Shown: in pieces, positions 1 through 11,257 of the stretch | Layout of the letters: every line of letters starts with the position of its first letter | How positions within the stretch are numbered: the stretch's first letter is position 1 | Origin: Silene latifolia | Lineage: Eukaryota; Streptophyta; Magnoliopsida; Caryophyllales; Caryophyllaceae | Direction of reading: 5' to 3' | NCBI RefSeq assembly: GCF_048544455.1 | Contig: NC_133536.1 | Coordinates: 168,281,325-168,345,324, forward strand | DNA: 64,000 nt | Program-made: the position numbers and the translations under genes | Notes under the pieces: model-generated | What the model saw: the letters and a program-made list of their open reading frames with translations, nothing else | Told to the model about the DNA's origin: nothing | The model's database searches: none

Positions 1-1426
1 GTGGACATCATTTTGACAAATATTTTCAAAACCGACCCAAAACGACAAATATTTTATTTTTGACCATTATTTCAAAAATGGACTCATAAATAAATGACTG
101 ATACAAAGACTAAACAGTCAAGAGAAGGAAGGAGACTCTGTGGTTAGCTATTGTTGTTGGATAACAAGTGCTTTAAGTTAAATATGAATGATCAAATTTC
201 CTATTAAAGACACTCTTAAAAAAAGTGATAATTTGTTACTAGCCCTTTATTTCGGGTTATTCTCTTCACTTAAAGTCCTGGTTTATGTGCTAATTTGATG
301 ATAAATGCTCTTGTTATTGATTAAAATGCATAGACGACCTTCACCGGGGTGTTTGTAACATTTTAACGCTCTCCAAGGCAATTCTGGGATCCAACCAGGT
401 TCATTTGGCTATGAGACACACCAGAGACTCGAGCAAAGGACCCGAGGCGCGTCAAAAGGAAGAAAAAACGCAAAAAAGAGCCAAATAGTGCAACCGTGCG
501 AATCTCTAGAATAGTCGTGCGTTTCATTAATTCCACCGTGTGTTTCCTTAATTTCACCATGCGGATCGATAATTCCAGGGACACTAACCCCGTTCTCATC
601 CAACCGTACGAAATGTATTTGACCGTTCATCAGCCATTAATGGGAGTAGATTAAGTTGGGAGCCTCCTATTTGGACTAGATACCAACTTAGATTGAACAT
701 AGGGGTAGGAACTTGATGAGGGTGCCCTTAGTTTTCGATTAGAAGACTTACTTCGGAAAAGGAAGAGTAATAATCGGGAATCTGGTGCGGGCTTAAGTAA
801 CTTGGCCCATATTTGGGTATACTATGGTGGTGGATTTGGGTTTTGGATCAAGGATAGCTATTGCGAATCCGTGAGAGAGATAATTGGCTTTTCACGAACC
901 CGGCAGGGAGGTGTTTAATAACCTAGTCAATGACCAGTTAATGAGATTTATGATCGTAAAATGAAGTGTGTCGGTGGAGAGGTCGAGTCCTTGGCCTTTT
1001 TCTAATTGAATTAAACCTCACTATAGTTGCTAGTTATAGTTTTCAGCATTTACATTAGTACTCTAGAACATTAGTCAATCAATCATCTTTTATCGATTTA
1101 ACTAAACTTTGCAATAGAATCAACTAGGAATCATATTGCTCTTTGTGGATACCTCCCTCAACTATTGCAACCAATCTCGTTCACTTGCGAGGTTATTTAA
1201 GACCAATCAAATTTTTGGTAGTGTTGCCTAGGACTCCGAAGATAAGGAAGACTTTGGCCAAGAAGACTCCCTTCCCCATTATCAAGCGACCAATCGTTTC
1301 AACCTTTAACCCAATTCACCCCCAACGGAATTAATTTTGAGCTTGAACCCAATCGGGGGCGGGACACTCAAGCTTGAAAAGACTAAGAAATGATGTAATA
1401 AAGTCAATACAATACCGCCTCATCTA
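1..1426. repeat. Degenerate LTR-retrotransposon remnant and intergenic DNA
   Basis: No convincing gene is present. The stretch 980-1005 (ggtcgagtccttgg) resembles the segment near the start of the other minus-strand Athila-type LTRs here, and base 1426 directly abuts a polypurine-tract/hairpin module. The simplest reading is an old, decayed minus-strand LTR ending near 1426. Another phrase (ctctttgtggata, near 1140) looks like the same LTR motif in plus orientation, so the remnant may be composite. The short open frames at 363-630 and 1143-1334 resemble no family I know. Confidence 0.35.
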
Positions 1427-1465
1427 ATTCCCCCACAATTAGAACCTTACTCGTCCTCGAGTAAG
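1427..1465 (-). other. Polypurine tract plus perfect hairpin of Athila type (relic)
   Basis: On the minus strand a perfect 8-bp stem (CTTACTCG / CGAGTAAG, loop AGGA; 1446-1465) is followed by GTGGGGGAAT (1428-1437). The same hairpin-then-G-run arrangement precedes the 3' LTR in the three better-preserved Athila families in this window. It is therefore read as the 3' end of a fourth, decayed element. Confidence 0.5.
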
Positions 1466-1686
1466 CTCAACTAAATTAAGGACACCCTCATACTTTCTGT
1501 CATAAGTTAACTAAAACTTCAATTGATCAACAACGGATTTTCATCGAAAGGACTTTTATTTATTGTGATGGAATTCTTCTTTTTAAGTATAAAATACTTC
1601 ACTTTGAGTATTTGAAACATTCACTTGGTTACATTAGAAACTCCATTCCCAATGTTAGAAATGTATATATAGGTTACCGTTCAAAC

Positions 1687-1732
<46 letters not shown>

Positions 1733-1870
1733 TTGGTTACAATGCATGAAGATCATGATGGGCAGAATCAACGATCATTTGCGGCCTTTTTCATCATAGA
1801 TTTCATTTCTTCGAAAAAAAACACAAAACAATCACACTCAAAAATGCAACAATGGTTCAATACCAACAAA
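1466..1870. repeat. 3' flank of the MSL10-like gene with a poly(A) tract
   Basis: No gene is visible. A run of 37 A lies at 1692-1728. The part nearest 1870 should hold the 3' untranslated region of the minus-strand channel gene. The A-run reads as T on that gene's strand, so it is not that gene's poly(A) tail. Confidence 0.5.
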
Positions 1871-4436
1871 TCATGAGCTCATTGTCGGAATATTACTTAG
1901 AAGAACCTCTTGAGGCAAGAGATGGTAAGTAATTTCGAGAGTGTCGAATATACTCTTCAACCCCAAGACGAAGACTGATCTTCGTTTGAGTTTCTCTAGA
2001 TAATCTTGAAAGTTCATTGTATGATTGAAAAACAGAACCATCTTTATCTTGTTTACGTTCTCTATCTCTTTCACGATCAATGCGTGGCTTGGGTGCCAAT
2101 GTTGAGGATGTTGCTCTATATACCTACATACATACATACATACATACATATTTGAAGACCATATAAGAATCCTCGGGCAAATTGCTGCAAAGCGAATATG
2201 AAACATCACAACAAAATGCTTGCATAAACTTACAGCTTTATTTGTTCCTGCAGCTGTTCAATCTTTCGCAATGGTGTCCTGTAGTCGATTCCAAATTCTA
2301 AACTATCTCCTTGATCTGGACTTCTGTAGTAATTGCCGATGGCTTTAGTAGCTAGAACCGAGTTTGGATAAAACACCTTTTCCTTGTCCGGTCTGAGAAA
2401 TACTGTATTTAAGATATTCATCTCTTCAACTATCAGCTGTAATAATAATAACACAAGAATCAAAATAAGCCTTTTAGATAGATATTCTGCTATTCTATAT
2501 TTAGATCTTCAGTAGAGGATAGAAAGTATTACCATTTGGCCATCAATGACACAACGATCGCTAACATCAAATGGATGCATAACAAATACAAATATGATTG
2601 CCTCAAATGTGGTCTTGCAAGTGTTTCCAAAAATGAAAGCTGCAACAATGAGTTGCGAAGATAAGAAAACAAGCAACTTTGTGGTAGCAATCTCTGTTAT
2701 AAGCAGCCAGAGAATAATCATCAAAATAATGAGGATTGCAATCAACATCTTGTTGAGCTCGTCTACAGCCGTCTTGTTGTCATTCAAAGCATGTTGAAGT
2801 GCCTGCCGATCTTTGTACACATTAACCTACAAATTGAATTATAAAAAAAGAGTCAATTTGAATTTCTAGAAAATGAACTGCAGAAGCTAGGCCATCAAGA
2901 GAAAGAGAGAATGATTTTAATGATTTAACTTACCACCCATTTACAGAATGATTTTAAATCAATCTCTCCGTTTTCATTGACTTCGAAAAACGGCCAAACG
3001 ACCTTCACCTCTGCCCATATCATGAACCTATGAAGGTCAGATTTCTTTATGTAGCTGCAAACACACAAGTAAAGTTAATAATTATATGGTTAATTAATTA
3101 TATGGTTAAGTTTATGTGAATCATCTTATTACCAGGCATTATCATCTCCGGTGACATTCTTAAATATCTGAACAGCAGTGGCAATAGCAGCCTCCTCACT
3201 AGTTATCTGATTATCATCAACATCGACTTCTCCTTCAACCACACCTTCATTTAGCATACCCGACATAGTAGACAACCCCGAATTTGACACCACATCGACT
3301 AACAACTTCATAGTCCAAGAAGGTATTTTCTCCTGCTTCATTTGATGAATCTTAGTCCAATCAACTGCCTTCTTCTCCTTTCCATCACCCATATTCGCCA
3401 AGCTAGCTTGACCAATACAACTCTCGTCCTTAGTAAATCTCCGAGCCAACTCAACGACAGGACTCCCTGAGAGCGTCTGGAGCACGTAATGTTGGAACAC
3501 AGCCTCTTGTATCCTATCAAAAAACCTATTCAAGTGGAATGAAGATGCCAATATCTTCATCATGGTAGTCTTGACTAACCACAAGAAAGACCCTACTTGT
3601 AATGTAATTAAGGTCATACTAATGTAACGGATCACCTTGGTCGCCTTATCGGTCTTCACATCAGGTTTTATTAACCCCAACCAAGTTCCAAGTACGACAG
3701 CAAACCAAATAAACACCACAACATTATCTTTCAACCCATGAGTGAAATACACCACATTTTTCTTCAACAAAAACTTCCACTCAATCAAAAACACAATCAA
3801 ATTCACAAACCACTTAGTTAACAACATTCCGGAAAACGTCGCCATCACAAACACAAACCATTTCCAAACTAACACATCTAAAAATAACTTACCCTCAAAC
3901 TTTTTAACAAGTAAACTCGAAAGCAAACATGCCAATATCACCAAGAAAACAAACAATTGAAATGAGAATTTAATAGTCATCCTCCTCCTATTTCTAGCAG
4001 TTAGTTGACTAGTAATTTTTTTATAAATCTCCTTTTCATCGGGACGAAGCTTCTTTTGATTTTTATCTAATTTTGTCGCCCTTCCTGAATTACCAACACT
4101 TTTAGGAGTGTTTTGTTTAAAAGAAAAGGTTTTTTCTATAAACTTTGGTGAAGTCCTCCCCAAGTCATCCAAGGTTTTTGAGTCAAGAACTGAAGGTTCA
4201 CCAAATCTAGTTTTGGACTTGATTGACTTTCTCCTAGTTAATGGTGAATCAGGGGTTGGGTATTTAGGGGGCTTGTTTACGCTCGGGCTAAACTCGAAAA
4301 TTTCAGGGCTTTTGCTAGAAAAATTTGTGGGTTTTGGATCAATTTTAATGCTTTGTAAATTCATCTCAATTGGAATTACAACTTGTTCTTTTGAGATATG
4401 GTTTTTTTTGTCATTAGAATCCATTGAAGAAAACAA
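1871..4436 (-). CDS. MSL10-like: MscS-like mechanosensitive ion channel, MSL10-like (five exons)
   Basis: Plant MscS-like channels open under membrane tension and pass mainly anions; MSL10 acts at the plasma membrane. Exons are complement(1871-2123, 2234-2436, 2533-2826, 2934-3054, 3133-4436). All introns fit GT-AG and the exons total 2175 nt, giving 724 residues, close to Arabidopsis MSL10. The ~150-residue N terminus is polar and rich in Ser/Pro. Hydrophobic segments lie near residues 155-177, 185-206, 209-224, 237-256 and 270-291. The pore-side pair is near 503-541, followed by the conserved FGNTCKTTFEAIIFVFVMHP and DRCV, then the soluble MscS domain (IVEEMNIL, YPNSVL, YRSPD). Exon 2 encodes an EF-hand-like EVNENGEIDLKSF stretch. 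The C terminus carries IVKEIENVNK and YHLLPQEV. Translation may start at 4436 or at the next Met (4424). No frame damage was seen. MSL9 or another class II paralogue is possible. Confidence 0.93.
2124..2150 (-). repeat. TATG microsatellite at the 3' splice site of MSL10 intron 4
   Basis: About six CATA units (TATG on the gene strand) run directly up to the AG acceptor at 2124-2125. The intron 2124-2233 is 110 nt long and has no clear polypyrimidine tract before its acceptor; the tetranucleotide repeat takes that place. Confidence 0.8.
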
Positions 4437-4566
4437 GGATGATCACAATGCAAAATGTGATAAAAAAAAATAAAAAATGATTGTTTTTTTTTTATATATC
4501 GTTTGGAAGCGCTTAAAGATTCATTAAGGATTTAAGAATTTGCTCTCAATACAAGAAATTTGAATA

Positions 4567-4582
4567 CATTTATATAGATTGG
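4567..4582 (-). promoter_or_regulatory. Candidate TATA box for the MSL10-like gene
   Basis: On the minus strand TATATAAATG lies about 130 nt upstream of the start codon, with CCAATC immediately 5' of it. The spacing suits a plant promoter with a leader of about 100 nt. No transcript data were available. Confidence 0.5.
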
Positions 4583-4697
4583 TCAATGTAGAGGGTTTAG
4601 GAGCTTCGAAAACAGGGGAATTGACTCATTAGGACAGAGGTGGAATATGTACAAGAAAGAAAACAAGAGAATTATATTATTTAATCCGATTTTTTAA

Positions 4698-4880
4698 GGT
4701 GTGCCCTAAACGAACCCGATAAGAAGTCATATAAAGAAATATTTTTAAGATCTTTTCACTAGAAATGGTAACAATGAGTATATTTTCTAAGAAGTTATAA
4801 GGAAATATTTTTATACTTTTTCAGATCTCAAAGTATTTCCTTAATTAAAAAACTTCTTATCATGTGTGCTTACGACACAT
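4698..4880. mobile_element. Possible small inverted-repeat element (MITE-like)
   Basis: The left end (GGTGTGCCCTAAACG then GATAAGAAG) pairs imperfectly with the right end (CTTCTTATC then TGTGTGCTTACGACACAT). This gives a ~183-bp AT-rich stem-loop. No clear target-site duplication was found, so the boundaries are approximate. Confidence 0.4.
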
Positions 4881-5139
4881 ATTAGAAAAAACCGTTATCT
4901 AAAAAGGAGGCCTGAATAATGCAATGCAAGAATTCCATAATGCAAAAAAAAATTAAAGTTTTTAAAATGTATTGATTATTTGATAATCGTGCAATGCAAA
5001 AAGGTTTGAAAAAATGGAAAGGTCATAAGAATATGCAATTTGTAGAATATTTTATGGCAAGATGATTGATGAAGCAGCCTCTTCAACATTGACTTTATGC
5101 TATGACAGTAGAAGACAGAGACATTGACTTAATAACTAC

Positions 5140-5240
5140 TTGATTAGAAGGTCTCTTACTCATTCCCATGATTAAGAAAATGATTAACTATTGATTAGAG
5201 GGTACTTACTTATTCCCATGATTAAGAAAATGATTAAGAC
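5140..5240. repeat. Two-copy tandem duplication of ~53 bp
   Basis: The phrase ttcccatgattaagaaaatg appears twice about 53 bp apart, within longer similar units starting with ttgattaga. Nothing else is recognisable between 4881 and 5340. Confidence 0.7.
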
Positions 5241-5344
5241 ATAGGTGTAAAATAGTACTCAAACATATGATTAAATCAAAGTTGGAAGCTAAAAATATCG
5301 AATTCTTCTTTGATAATGGCCATGAATCAAGAGAAGCACAACAA

Positions 5345-6295
5345 AGTTCATAGATCAGAAGTTTATAAAACACAACCTTTAAAAAAAAATCTTCTAAACA
5401 CCACCTTTAAAAAAATTTTTTATAAAACACAACCTTTAATAAATTTTTTGTTGTCAAAGAAGGACTTAACATTTTGCAATGGGGTAACTTTCAGTCAATG
5501 TTTGAGATAGCAAACGATGTCGGTTTGAGGCGTTTTTGGACTCGTTGGAAAGGTGGAAATACAAGTTTTCCAGCGGTTATCAAGACGATGGTCAAAGGTT
5601 GGAGAGATTAACGGGTGGTCGGAGATTTTTAGTGGGTCTTTTAAAGAGGTTATGATGCTTTGTTTGGTCTAAAATTTGGTATGTAGGTAGCGGGGAGTGC
5701 GAGGTAGGTCTTAGTTGTGTTGTTTATGGTGGTTGTTGGTTACAAGTGGTGGTTCGAGGGGAGTTAATTTGAAGCTAAAAAATATTCAAAAGAATGTCAA
5801 AGTAGGATTTTTTTTTTTGTGGGTCAATTCACTCACCTCAAACCACCGCATAAAACAAACAACCACAAAAAATAACACAATTACGGCCTACATTGCACTC
5901 TCCGCTACCTACATACCAAATTTCAGACCAAACAAAGCAACATAACCTCTTTTAAAAGACCCGCTAAAAATCCTCGACCACCCGCTAATATCTCTGACCA
6001 GCCTTACTTTACTCAACAATAGACCCTACATAAGGCCACATTTGACCACCGTGTTGATTACCCATGGAAAGCTTGTATTTTCACCTTTCCAACGAGTCCA
6101 AGAACACCTCAAACCGATATCGTTTGCTATCCCAAACATCGATTGAAAGTTACCCTATTCCAAAATGTTAAGTCCTTCAGCCAAAAAGTCATGTTTGACA
6201 ACAAAAAATTTATTAAAGGTTGTGTTTTACAAACTTTTTTTTAAGGTGGTGTTTGGAAGAATTTTTTTTTAAAGGTTGTGTTTGACAAAAAACCC
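5345..6295. mobile_element. Fold-back element with ~400-bp inverted arms
   Basis: The left arm (about 5358-5775) matches the reverse complement of the right arm (about 5822-6290). Landmarks are AAACACAACCTTTAA, GGACTTAACATTTTG, GATAGCAAACGAT and TTTGGTATGTAGGTAGCG. The arms differ by scattered substitutions and small indels, and only a short centre is unpaired. No gene lies inside. The form suits a fold-back or deleted Mutator-like element, but no target-site duplication was identified. Confidence 0.7.
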
Positions 6296-6311
6296 ATTTC
6301 AAAATTTGATA

Positions 6312-6517
6312 CTCCTCCGTTCCGGTTATTTGTTTGTCTATTCTATTTTTGGTATCTCGATCAATTGTTCACGTTTCTATTTTAGGAACGTTTTTGGTAA
6401 CAATTGGATCCTACATGCTCACTTAGATTCACTTATCATCTAATAATTGCTCCCTTCCTCTTTCTTTGGTCTTTGTGCCAAAACTAATGGCAAATAAATG
6501 ACCGGGATGGAAGGAGT
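6312..6517. mobile_element. Stowaway-like MITE
   Basis: The termini CTCCTCCGTTCCGGTTATTTG and ACCGGGATGGAAGGAG are inverted repeats of the 'CTCCCTCCGTTCC' Stowaway type. A TA lies at the left edge and a TTTA at the right. At ~206 bp it is a typical size for these non-autonomous Tc1/mariner derivatives. Confidence 0.8.
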
Positions 6518-6581
6518 TTATTGGTTTTTAAGTTTTAATGTAAGTTTTATATATGGAAATGTTCATATGATCAAGACCTAA

Positions 6582-7681
6582 GGATGTTATTGAATTGAGA
6601 GATTTTGAGGGAAAAGAAAGGGATGGAGATTAGGGAATTTAAAATCCTTTGTTTGGATAACAAATGAGGGGAGGAGATTTGGAGGGATCCAATTTTCCTT
6701 TCTCTGAGCCTAATTAAAATCTCTCCACAAAAGGCAACATTTGGAGAGAAAATGTATCCAAGCAACCACACTACATTCCCTCTCCCCTTCCCTTCTCTCT
6801 AGACCTAGCAAAAGCATCCCGACTCGATTGACCCGACCCGAAAAAGCTGACCCGAGACTAGACCTGGCAAAAGCATCCCGACTCGAAAAGACTGACCCGA
6901 GACCCGAAGTGACCCGAAAACCCGAATTGACCTGAACCGACCCGAACATGACCCGAGTTTCTTGACCCGTAACTGCCATGACCCGAAAATGATCCGATAC
7001 GAAACCACCAAACTCGAAAATGACCCGACAAAATATTACTCTAATTGAACTGAAAAGACTTGAAATGACTATTTATCTATTATTCAATGACCCGACCCGA
7101 AACAACCCGACCCGCTTAACCGAAAACAGACCCGACCAACAAACCCGAAATAGACCTGAAACCCGAAATGTTCCGTCCGGACCTGAATTAACCCGAAATC
7201 AATGAGAGACCAGAACTGGCCCAACCCAAATTGGCCCGACCCGAACTCGGCCCGTTGACCTGTTTTGTCAGGTCTACCCGAGACCCGAAGTGACCCGAAC
7301 TACATCACCCAAATGTGACCCGAAAATGACCCGACCCGATCAGAACATGACACGAGCTTTCTTGACCCGTAAATGACCCGATCAGAAACCACCAAGCATG
7401 AAAATGACCCGACAAAATATAACTCTAATTGAACTGAAAATACTTGAAATGGCTATTTCTGTATTATTCATTGACCCGAAAATGACCCGATCCGAAACAA
7501 CCCGAACCACTTGACCCGAAACAGACCCGAATTAACCCGAAATCAATAAGAGACCTGAACTGACCCGACCCGAATTAGCCCAACCCGTTGACCCGTTTTG
7601 CGAAGTCTACTTCTCTCCCTTTCCCTTCCCTCCTTTCCCCTCCCCTCCCTTTCTCTCCAACTTTACTATCCAAACACACCC
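6582..7681. mobile_element. Tourist/PIF-Harbinger-like MITE interrupted by a hAT-like element
   Basis: TAA flanks both ends (6579-6581 and 7682-7684). The left end GGATGTTATTG and the reverse complement of the right end, GGGTGTGTTTG, form an imperfect terminal repeat like Tourist GG(G/A)TGTGTTTGG. The purine-rich left half and pyrimidine-rich right half are partly complementary. The hAT-like element at 6800-7609 splits it. Confidence 0.6.
6800..7609. mobile_element. Non-autonomous hAT-like element packed with GACCCGA repeats
   Basis: An 8-bp duplication CTTCTCTC (6792-6799 and 7610-7617) flanks termini TAGACCTAGCAAAA and TTTTGCGAAGTCTA, which are 14-bp inverted repeats with two mismatches. 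An 8-bp TSD and TA-G ends suit the hAT superfamily. The inside is an irregular array of GACCCGA/ACCCGAAA words. Two long similar units (around 7019-7112 and 7402-7512) indicate internal duplication. Extra copies of the terminal motif lie at 6859 and at 7263-7276. No transposase is present. Confidence 0.75.
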
Positions 7682-7751
7682 TAAGTGAACAAAAGTTGTT
7701 TTTGTTTTAAAACTAAAATAAATAAATTATCGACTAAACATTCATTTGAAA

Positions 7752-8462
7752 CGGGAAATAGCAAATCATCCTCATAAGTTTGATACGATGTGCAATAAGC
7801 CCCTTCACTTATAAATGTAGCAAATAGGCTCCATAAGTTTCTCTTAATGTGCAATTTACTATTATTAAAAGTCAAAAATATTAATCAAATATTAATCCTA
7901 AAATTCCTAATTATTAAAAAGCATCTTTAGATATTTTTTTTTATTTTGGTGAAAAATTATTCATAATATGAGAATTTTTTTTAATGAAGTTACAATGAAA
8001 AATTACACGTTCAAATTTATTTGAACTTAAATTTGGTTCATATTTTTTGTTGAATATGTAAATATTGTATTTAATTTGTAATAGATATATTTAAAATGAT
8101 TTTTATTATAGAAAATAATAGGTTTTAGTTAAAAAAATGGTAGAAGAATTAATTTGGGCTTAATTGCACATTTTTGAAAATTTATGGGGGCAATTTGCTA
8201 CTCCCTCCGTCTCAGTAAATTGCTTTTTACACGAAGAAAAACGTATGTGAAACAAACCAATAAAATAAAGGAATTATTGTCCACTTGCTTACACTAGTCA
8301 CTTGCTCATTGGTTACCTAAAAAGGAAATAGAGAACAAATGAATGATACATCTCAAAATGGAAATAGATAACAATTCACCGGGACCGAGGGGGAATAAGT
8401 GAAACATAGGGGGTTGAATTACACATAGTACATAAATTATGGGGGTAATTTACTACATCCCG
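7752..8462. mobile_element. Mutator-like MITE with 9-bp target duplication
   Basis: CATTTGAAA occurs at 7743-7751 and again at 8463-8471. The enclosed ends, CGGGAAATAGCAAATCATCC and the reverse complement of the right end CGGGATGTAGTAAATTACCC, are related inverted repeats that extend inward. A 9-bp TSD with long terminal repeats points to a Mutator-like origin. There is no coding capacity. A Stowaway MITE sits inside it at 8201-8395. Confidence 0.75.
8201..8395. mobile_element. Stowaway-like MITE nested in the Mutator-like MITE
   Basis: Termini CTCCCTCCGTCTCAGTAAATTG and CAATTCACCGGGACCGAGGG are inverted repeats ending at TA dinucleotides (8199-8200 and 8396-8397). The ~195-bp length and the ends are of Stowaway type. 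Confidence 0.85.
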
Positions 8463-8830
8463 CATTTGAAACTATTTCCCATAAATGAGTCCACGTCATA
8501 AATTTGAGAGCATAGTTTATCCACCGGACCAAATGACTCGCTGTTATTTTAGCAAAACCATTATTTCAAGTTGATGACGTGAGCCTATTAACAATAATAA
8601 ATACTTCAAATGACCACTAAGTCGATAATTAGGTTGACATAACATTAAAAAGATAAAAACTTCAAGTTAACAAGGTACGTAAATGAATATTTGCATTTCA
8701 TTTATTTGTTTAATTCGAAACATTTTTGTAAGAATGTCTAGAACACATACGAATTGAGACCAACTCATATAAATATAAACAAGTTGTTACAAATGTGAGA
8801 TAATACAATAAATAAACGTAATTTATTTTC

Positions 8831-9551
8831 GCAGTACATCTTTTACTCATTTCAGTACATTTTGCACGTTACTTTCCATTCATATGCCCTTGACAAAAAA
8901 AAACAACAGAAACTAAACCTAATTCCCTGAGATTGGAATAACAAAACTATTAATCAAAGTCTATCAAAATTCACGCTTAAGAACCTTAATTTGATCTAAC
9001 AACATGAATTCAATTTGTTGATTATAATCTGTCGGCAAAATTAATGATTTGTAAAGAACCTTGTATGCATTTTAGGGTTTTAGATTGGTATGAGGGAATG
9101 GTTATTCGAATGAGGGAATGATTGGGTGAGTGGAAGGCAGCCAACCACCACCGACCCCAGACCTCACCAGTCACCACCCCAACCACCTCCGTTGATGGGC
9201 GCGTGTGTTAGGGCCTGCCGGTGACAAGATCATTGGCTGTTGCAGGGGAAGCGCGTTGACCAGACGGTTTCGCATGGATCATGGAGGGTAGTTGTGGCAA
9301 CCGTCATATGGGGTGCCGACTATCTCACTTGCGCACATCACCGGAGGGCTGTTGGGTGGTTATGGGAGGGATAGTGCTTGTGATAGGAGGTAGTAGGGGA
9401 GTTGGCGGTGGACTTGGGTGGTTTCTTTCTTTTTACTGTAATATGTAGTACAATCATTTTCATTTTTCTCTCATACAGTACTGTAATGAGTAAAACTTTA
9501 CAGGGGCAAAATAGGAAAAAGTGTACTGTGATGGGTAAAACATGTACTGTG
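8831..9551. mobile_element. Possible element with ~35-bp inverted ends
   Basis: The left end (gcagtacatcttttactcat) and the reverse complement of the right end (cacagtacatgttttaccca) match well over about 35 bp. The interior at 9120-9320 is GC-richer than its surroundings and has no convincing frame. No target-site duplication was found, so the class is unknown. The stretch 8463-8830 before it shows no feature. Confidence 0.4.
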
Positions 9552-10718
9552 GAAATCAACACCCTAAATAAATAGCCAAAATAGGTAATTATAGAGTAAT
9601 TTTATTTGGTCAAAGTAAGCACAACAGAAGTAGAAGGTAAACGGAAGGAGAGATGTGAACATGAAGTTTGTCATTTACAATATTTCCATTTAAATCACCA
9701 ACCTTTTAGTTATACAATATGAATTCAATGGCAACAAAATGTCTTTGTATAGGTCAACCCCTTGGGTATGAATGCCTACGTAGTTTAATTATTTTAATAA
9801 ACATGTTGTTATAGTATAAGAAAGACCGTTAGTCTTGCTCTAGACGGATATATTCGTCTATAGCTAAAGATGGGTCAAATAGTTTGAAAGTGGTGACATT
9901 TTTTGCCCCTACCACCCCACTTGTTGCTTGTCCTATTAGGAATGTGGTATTGTATTTGTCCCGTCTTTAGTTATAGATGGATATGTGGAGCACATAATGA
10001 GATTTTGTGTAGTTCTTTCTTAAGACTGGTATATCAGTTAAGAATAAAATGGATTAAATAGTATCTTATTTGATTAGATGGAACAATTCTTTTGCTAGTC
10101 TCTATAAATTTTCTTTTCGTCTTACCTACATTACTTGACCCGTTTTAAGATTAAGATATTAAGATTATCCTTCTTAAAAGGAAATTTGTGGAAGAAAAAA
10201 GCAACATTCTAGGCAAAAAATATGGATATATCCGTTTTGCAAAAAAAAAAAAAAAAAAAAAATCAACATTGTGGCAACAAAGTAGGTCATTTTATATTAC
10301 CAATTAATTGGTCTATATTGTTTTATAAAGGAATTATTGTTGACTTCGCCTAGGTGGCTATAGGTATGATTGTATGAATGCCTAAATTTTTATCTTCCTT
10401 ATTCTGTGTCACCTATCCCCGTTAAAATATTTAATATACATAGTGATCGTTCTTCAATGAAAATTAGCAAACCTATGTTTTTTGTCCTTCAACAAACCGT
10501 GTACTTCATACGATTACTTGTTAATTTGTTTATTTTTTTTTATAAGGATATATAATGCATACAACGCCACTGTAGTCATATTAGCCGCCTATAGATTTGA
10601 TTATAATAGTTTTAAGTTTAATTAAGTTAAGGTAGATTAAGTTAATTTGATATTATCTTTGATTAAATTTCGTTTAGTTCAATTAAACTAAGTTTGATTA
10701 AGTTAAGTTAAATAGTTA

Positions 10719-10720
<2 letters not shown>
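9552..10720. repeat. AT-rich intergenic DNA with a possible small MITE
   Basis: No gene is recognised. Around 9819-10021 there is an imperfect inverted repeat (cgtctatagctaaagatggg against cccgtctttagttatagatgg) with TAA near both edges, perhaps a Tourist-like MITE. An A-run lies near 10241-10261. From about 10610 to 10720 there is an irregular AAGTTAA/ATTAAGTT array leading into the LINE tail. Confidence 0.4.
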
Positions 10721-10756
<36 letters not shown>

Positions 10757-11257
10757 GTGTCAAATGAGGTTCAAGGCCATACAAATAGTAAAGTTTTATT
10801 CCCCCTAAAATGTAAGCAATTTCATTGATAATTAGCAAATTTACCATCACAAATCGTTTTAGAACCATATACAATTTTGAAGTGCAAAATTACATTAGGT
10901 CATTATAGGTGCACCTTTTCCAACCATAATCTATCCCTACTAGAGATAGTTTGGAGTATATATTTTCGAACTCTAAGCATAATCACGTCTTTGAACCTCT
11001 GCTGCAACCACACATTAGGTCTGGTTACCCCAGGAAACAGACAGGCTTCATTCCTTTGCTTCCATATTAGATACCAGCAGGCAATTACTGTTGCATTCAC
11101 GACTGACTTCTTAATCTTGGACCATCTTCTATGAGCAATGGCCTTATGCCATTCATTCTGTCCAAGAGAACAAGCTAACCATCCAGCTACAGTCTCCATA
11201 ACATCTGCACAACATCTTGACTGGACCTGCAATCTTGAAAGAGATGCTGATGAGATT
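10721..11257 (-). pseudogene. LINE 3' end: zf-RVT-like reverse-transcriptase C terminus and poly(A) tail
   Basis: This is a fragment of a plant non-LTR retrotransposon reading leftward. The frame ending at 10903 has the ACWYLIWKQRNEACLFPG stretch typical of the zinc-binding RT C-terminal domain of plant LINEs. Upstream, HQHLFQDCR continues in a different frame, so there is a frameshift near 11200. A 35-nt T run (10721-10755) is the LINE poly(A) tail in reverse. The left end of element C cuts it at about 11257, so any remaining 5' part would lie past the right edge of the window. Confidence 0.75.

Noticed and set aside
6800-7609. Telomere-like or centromeric satellite from GACCCGA repeats
   Set aside because: The unit is not the plant telomere repeat, the array is irregular, and terminal repeats plus an 8-bp duplication define a transposon.
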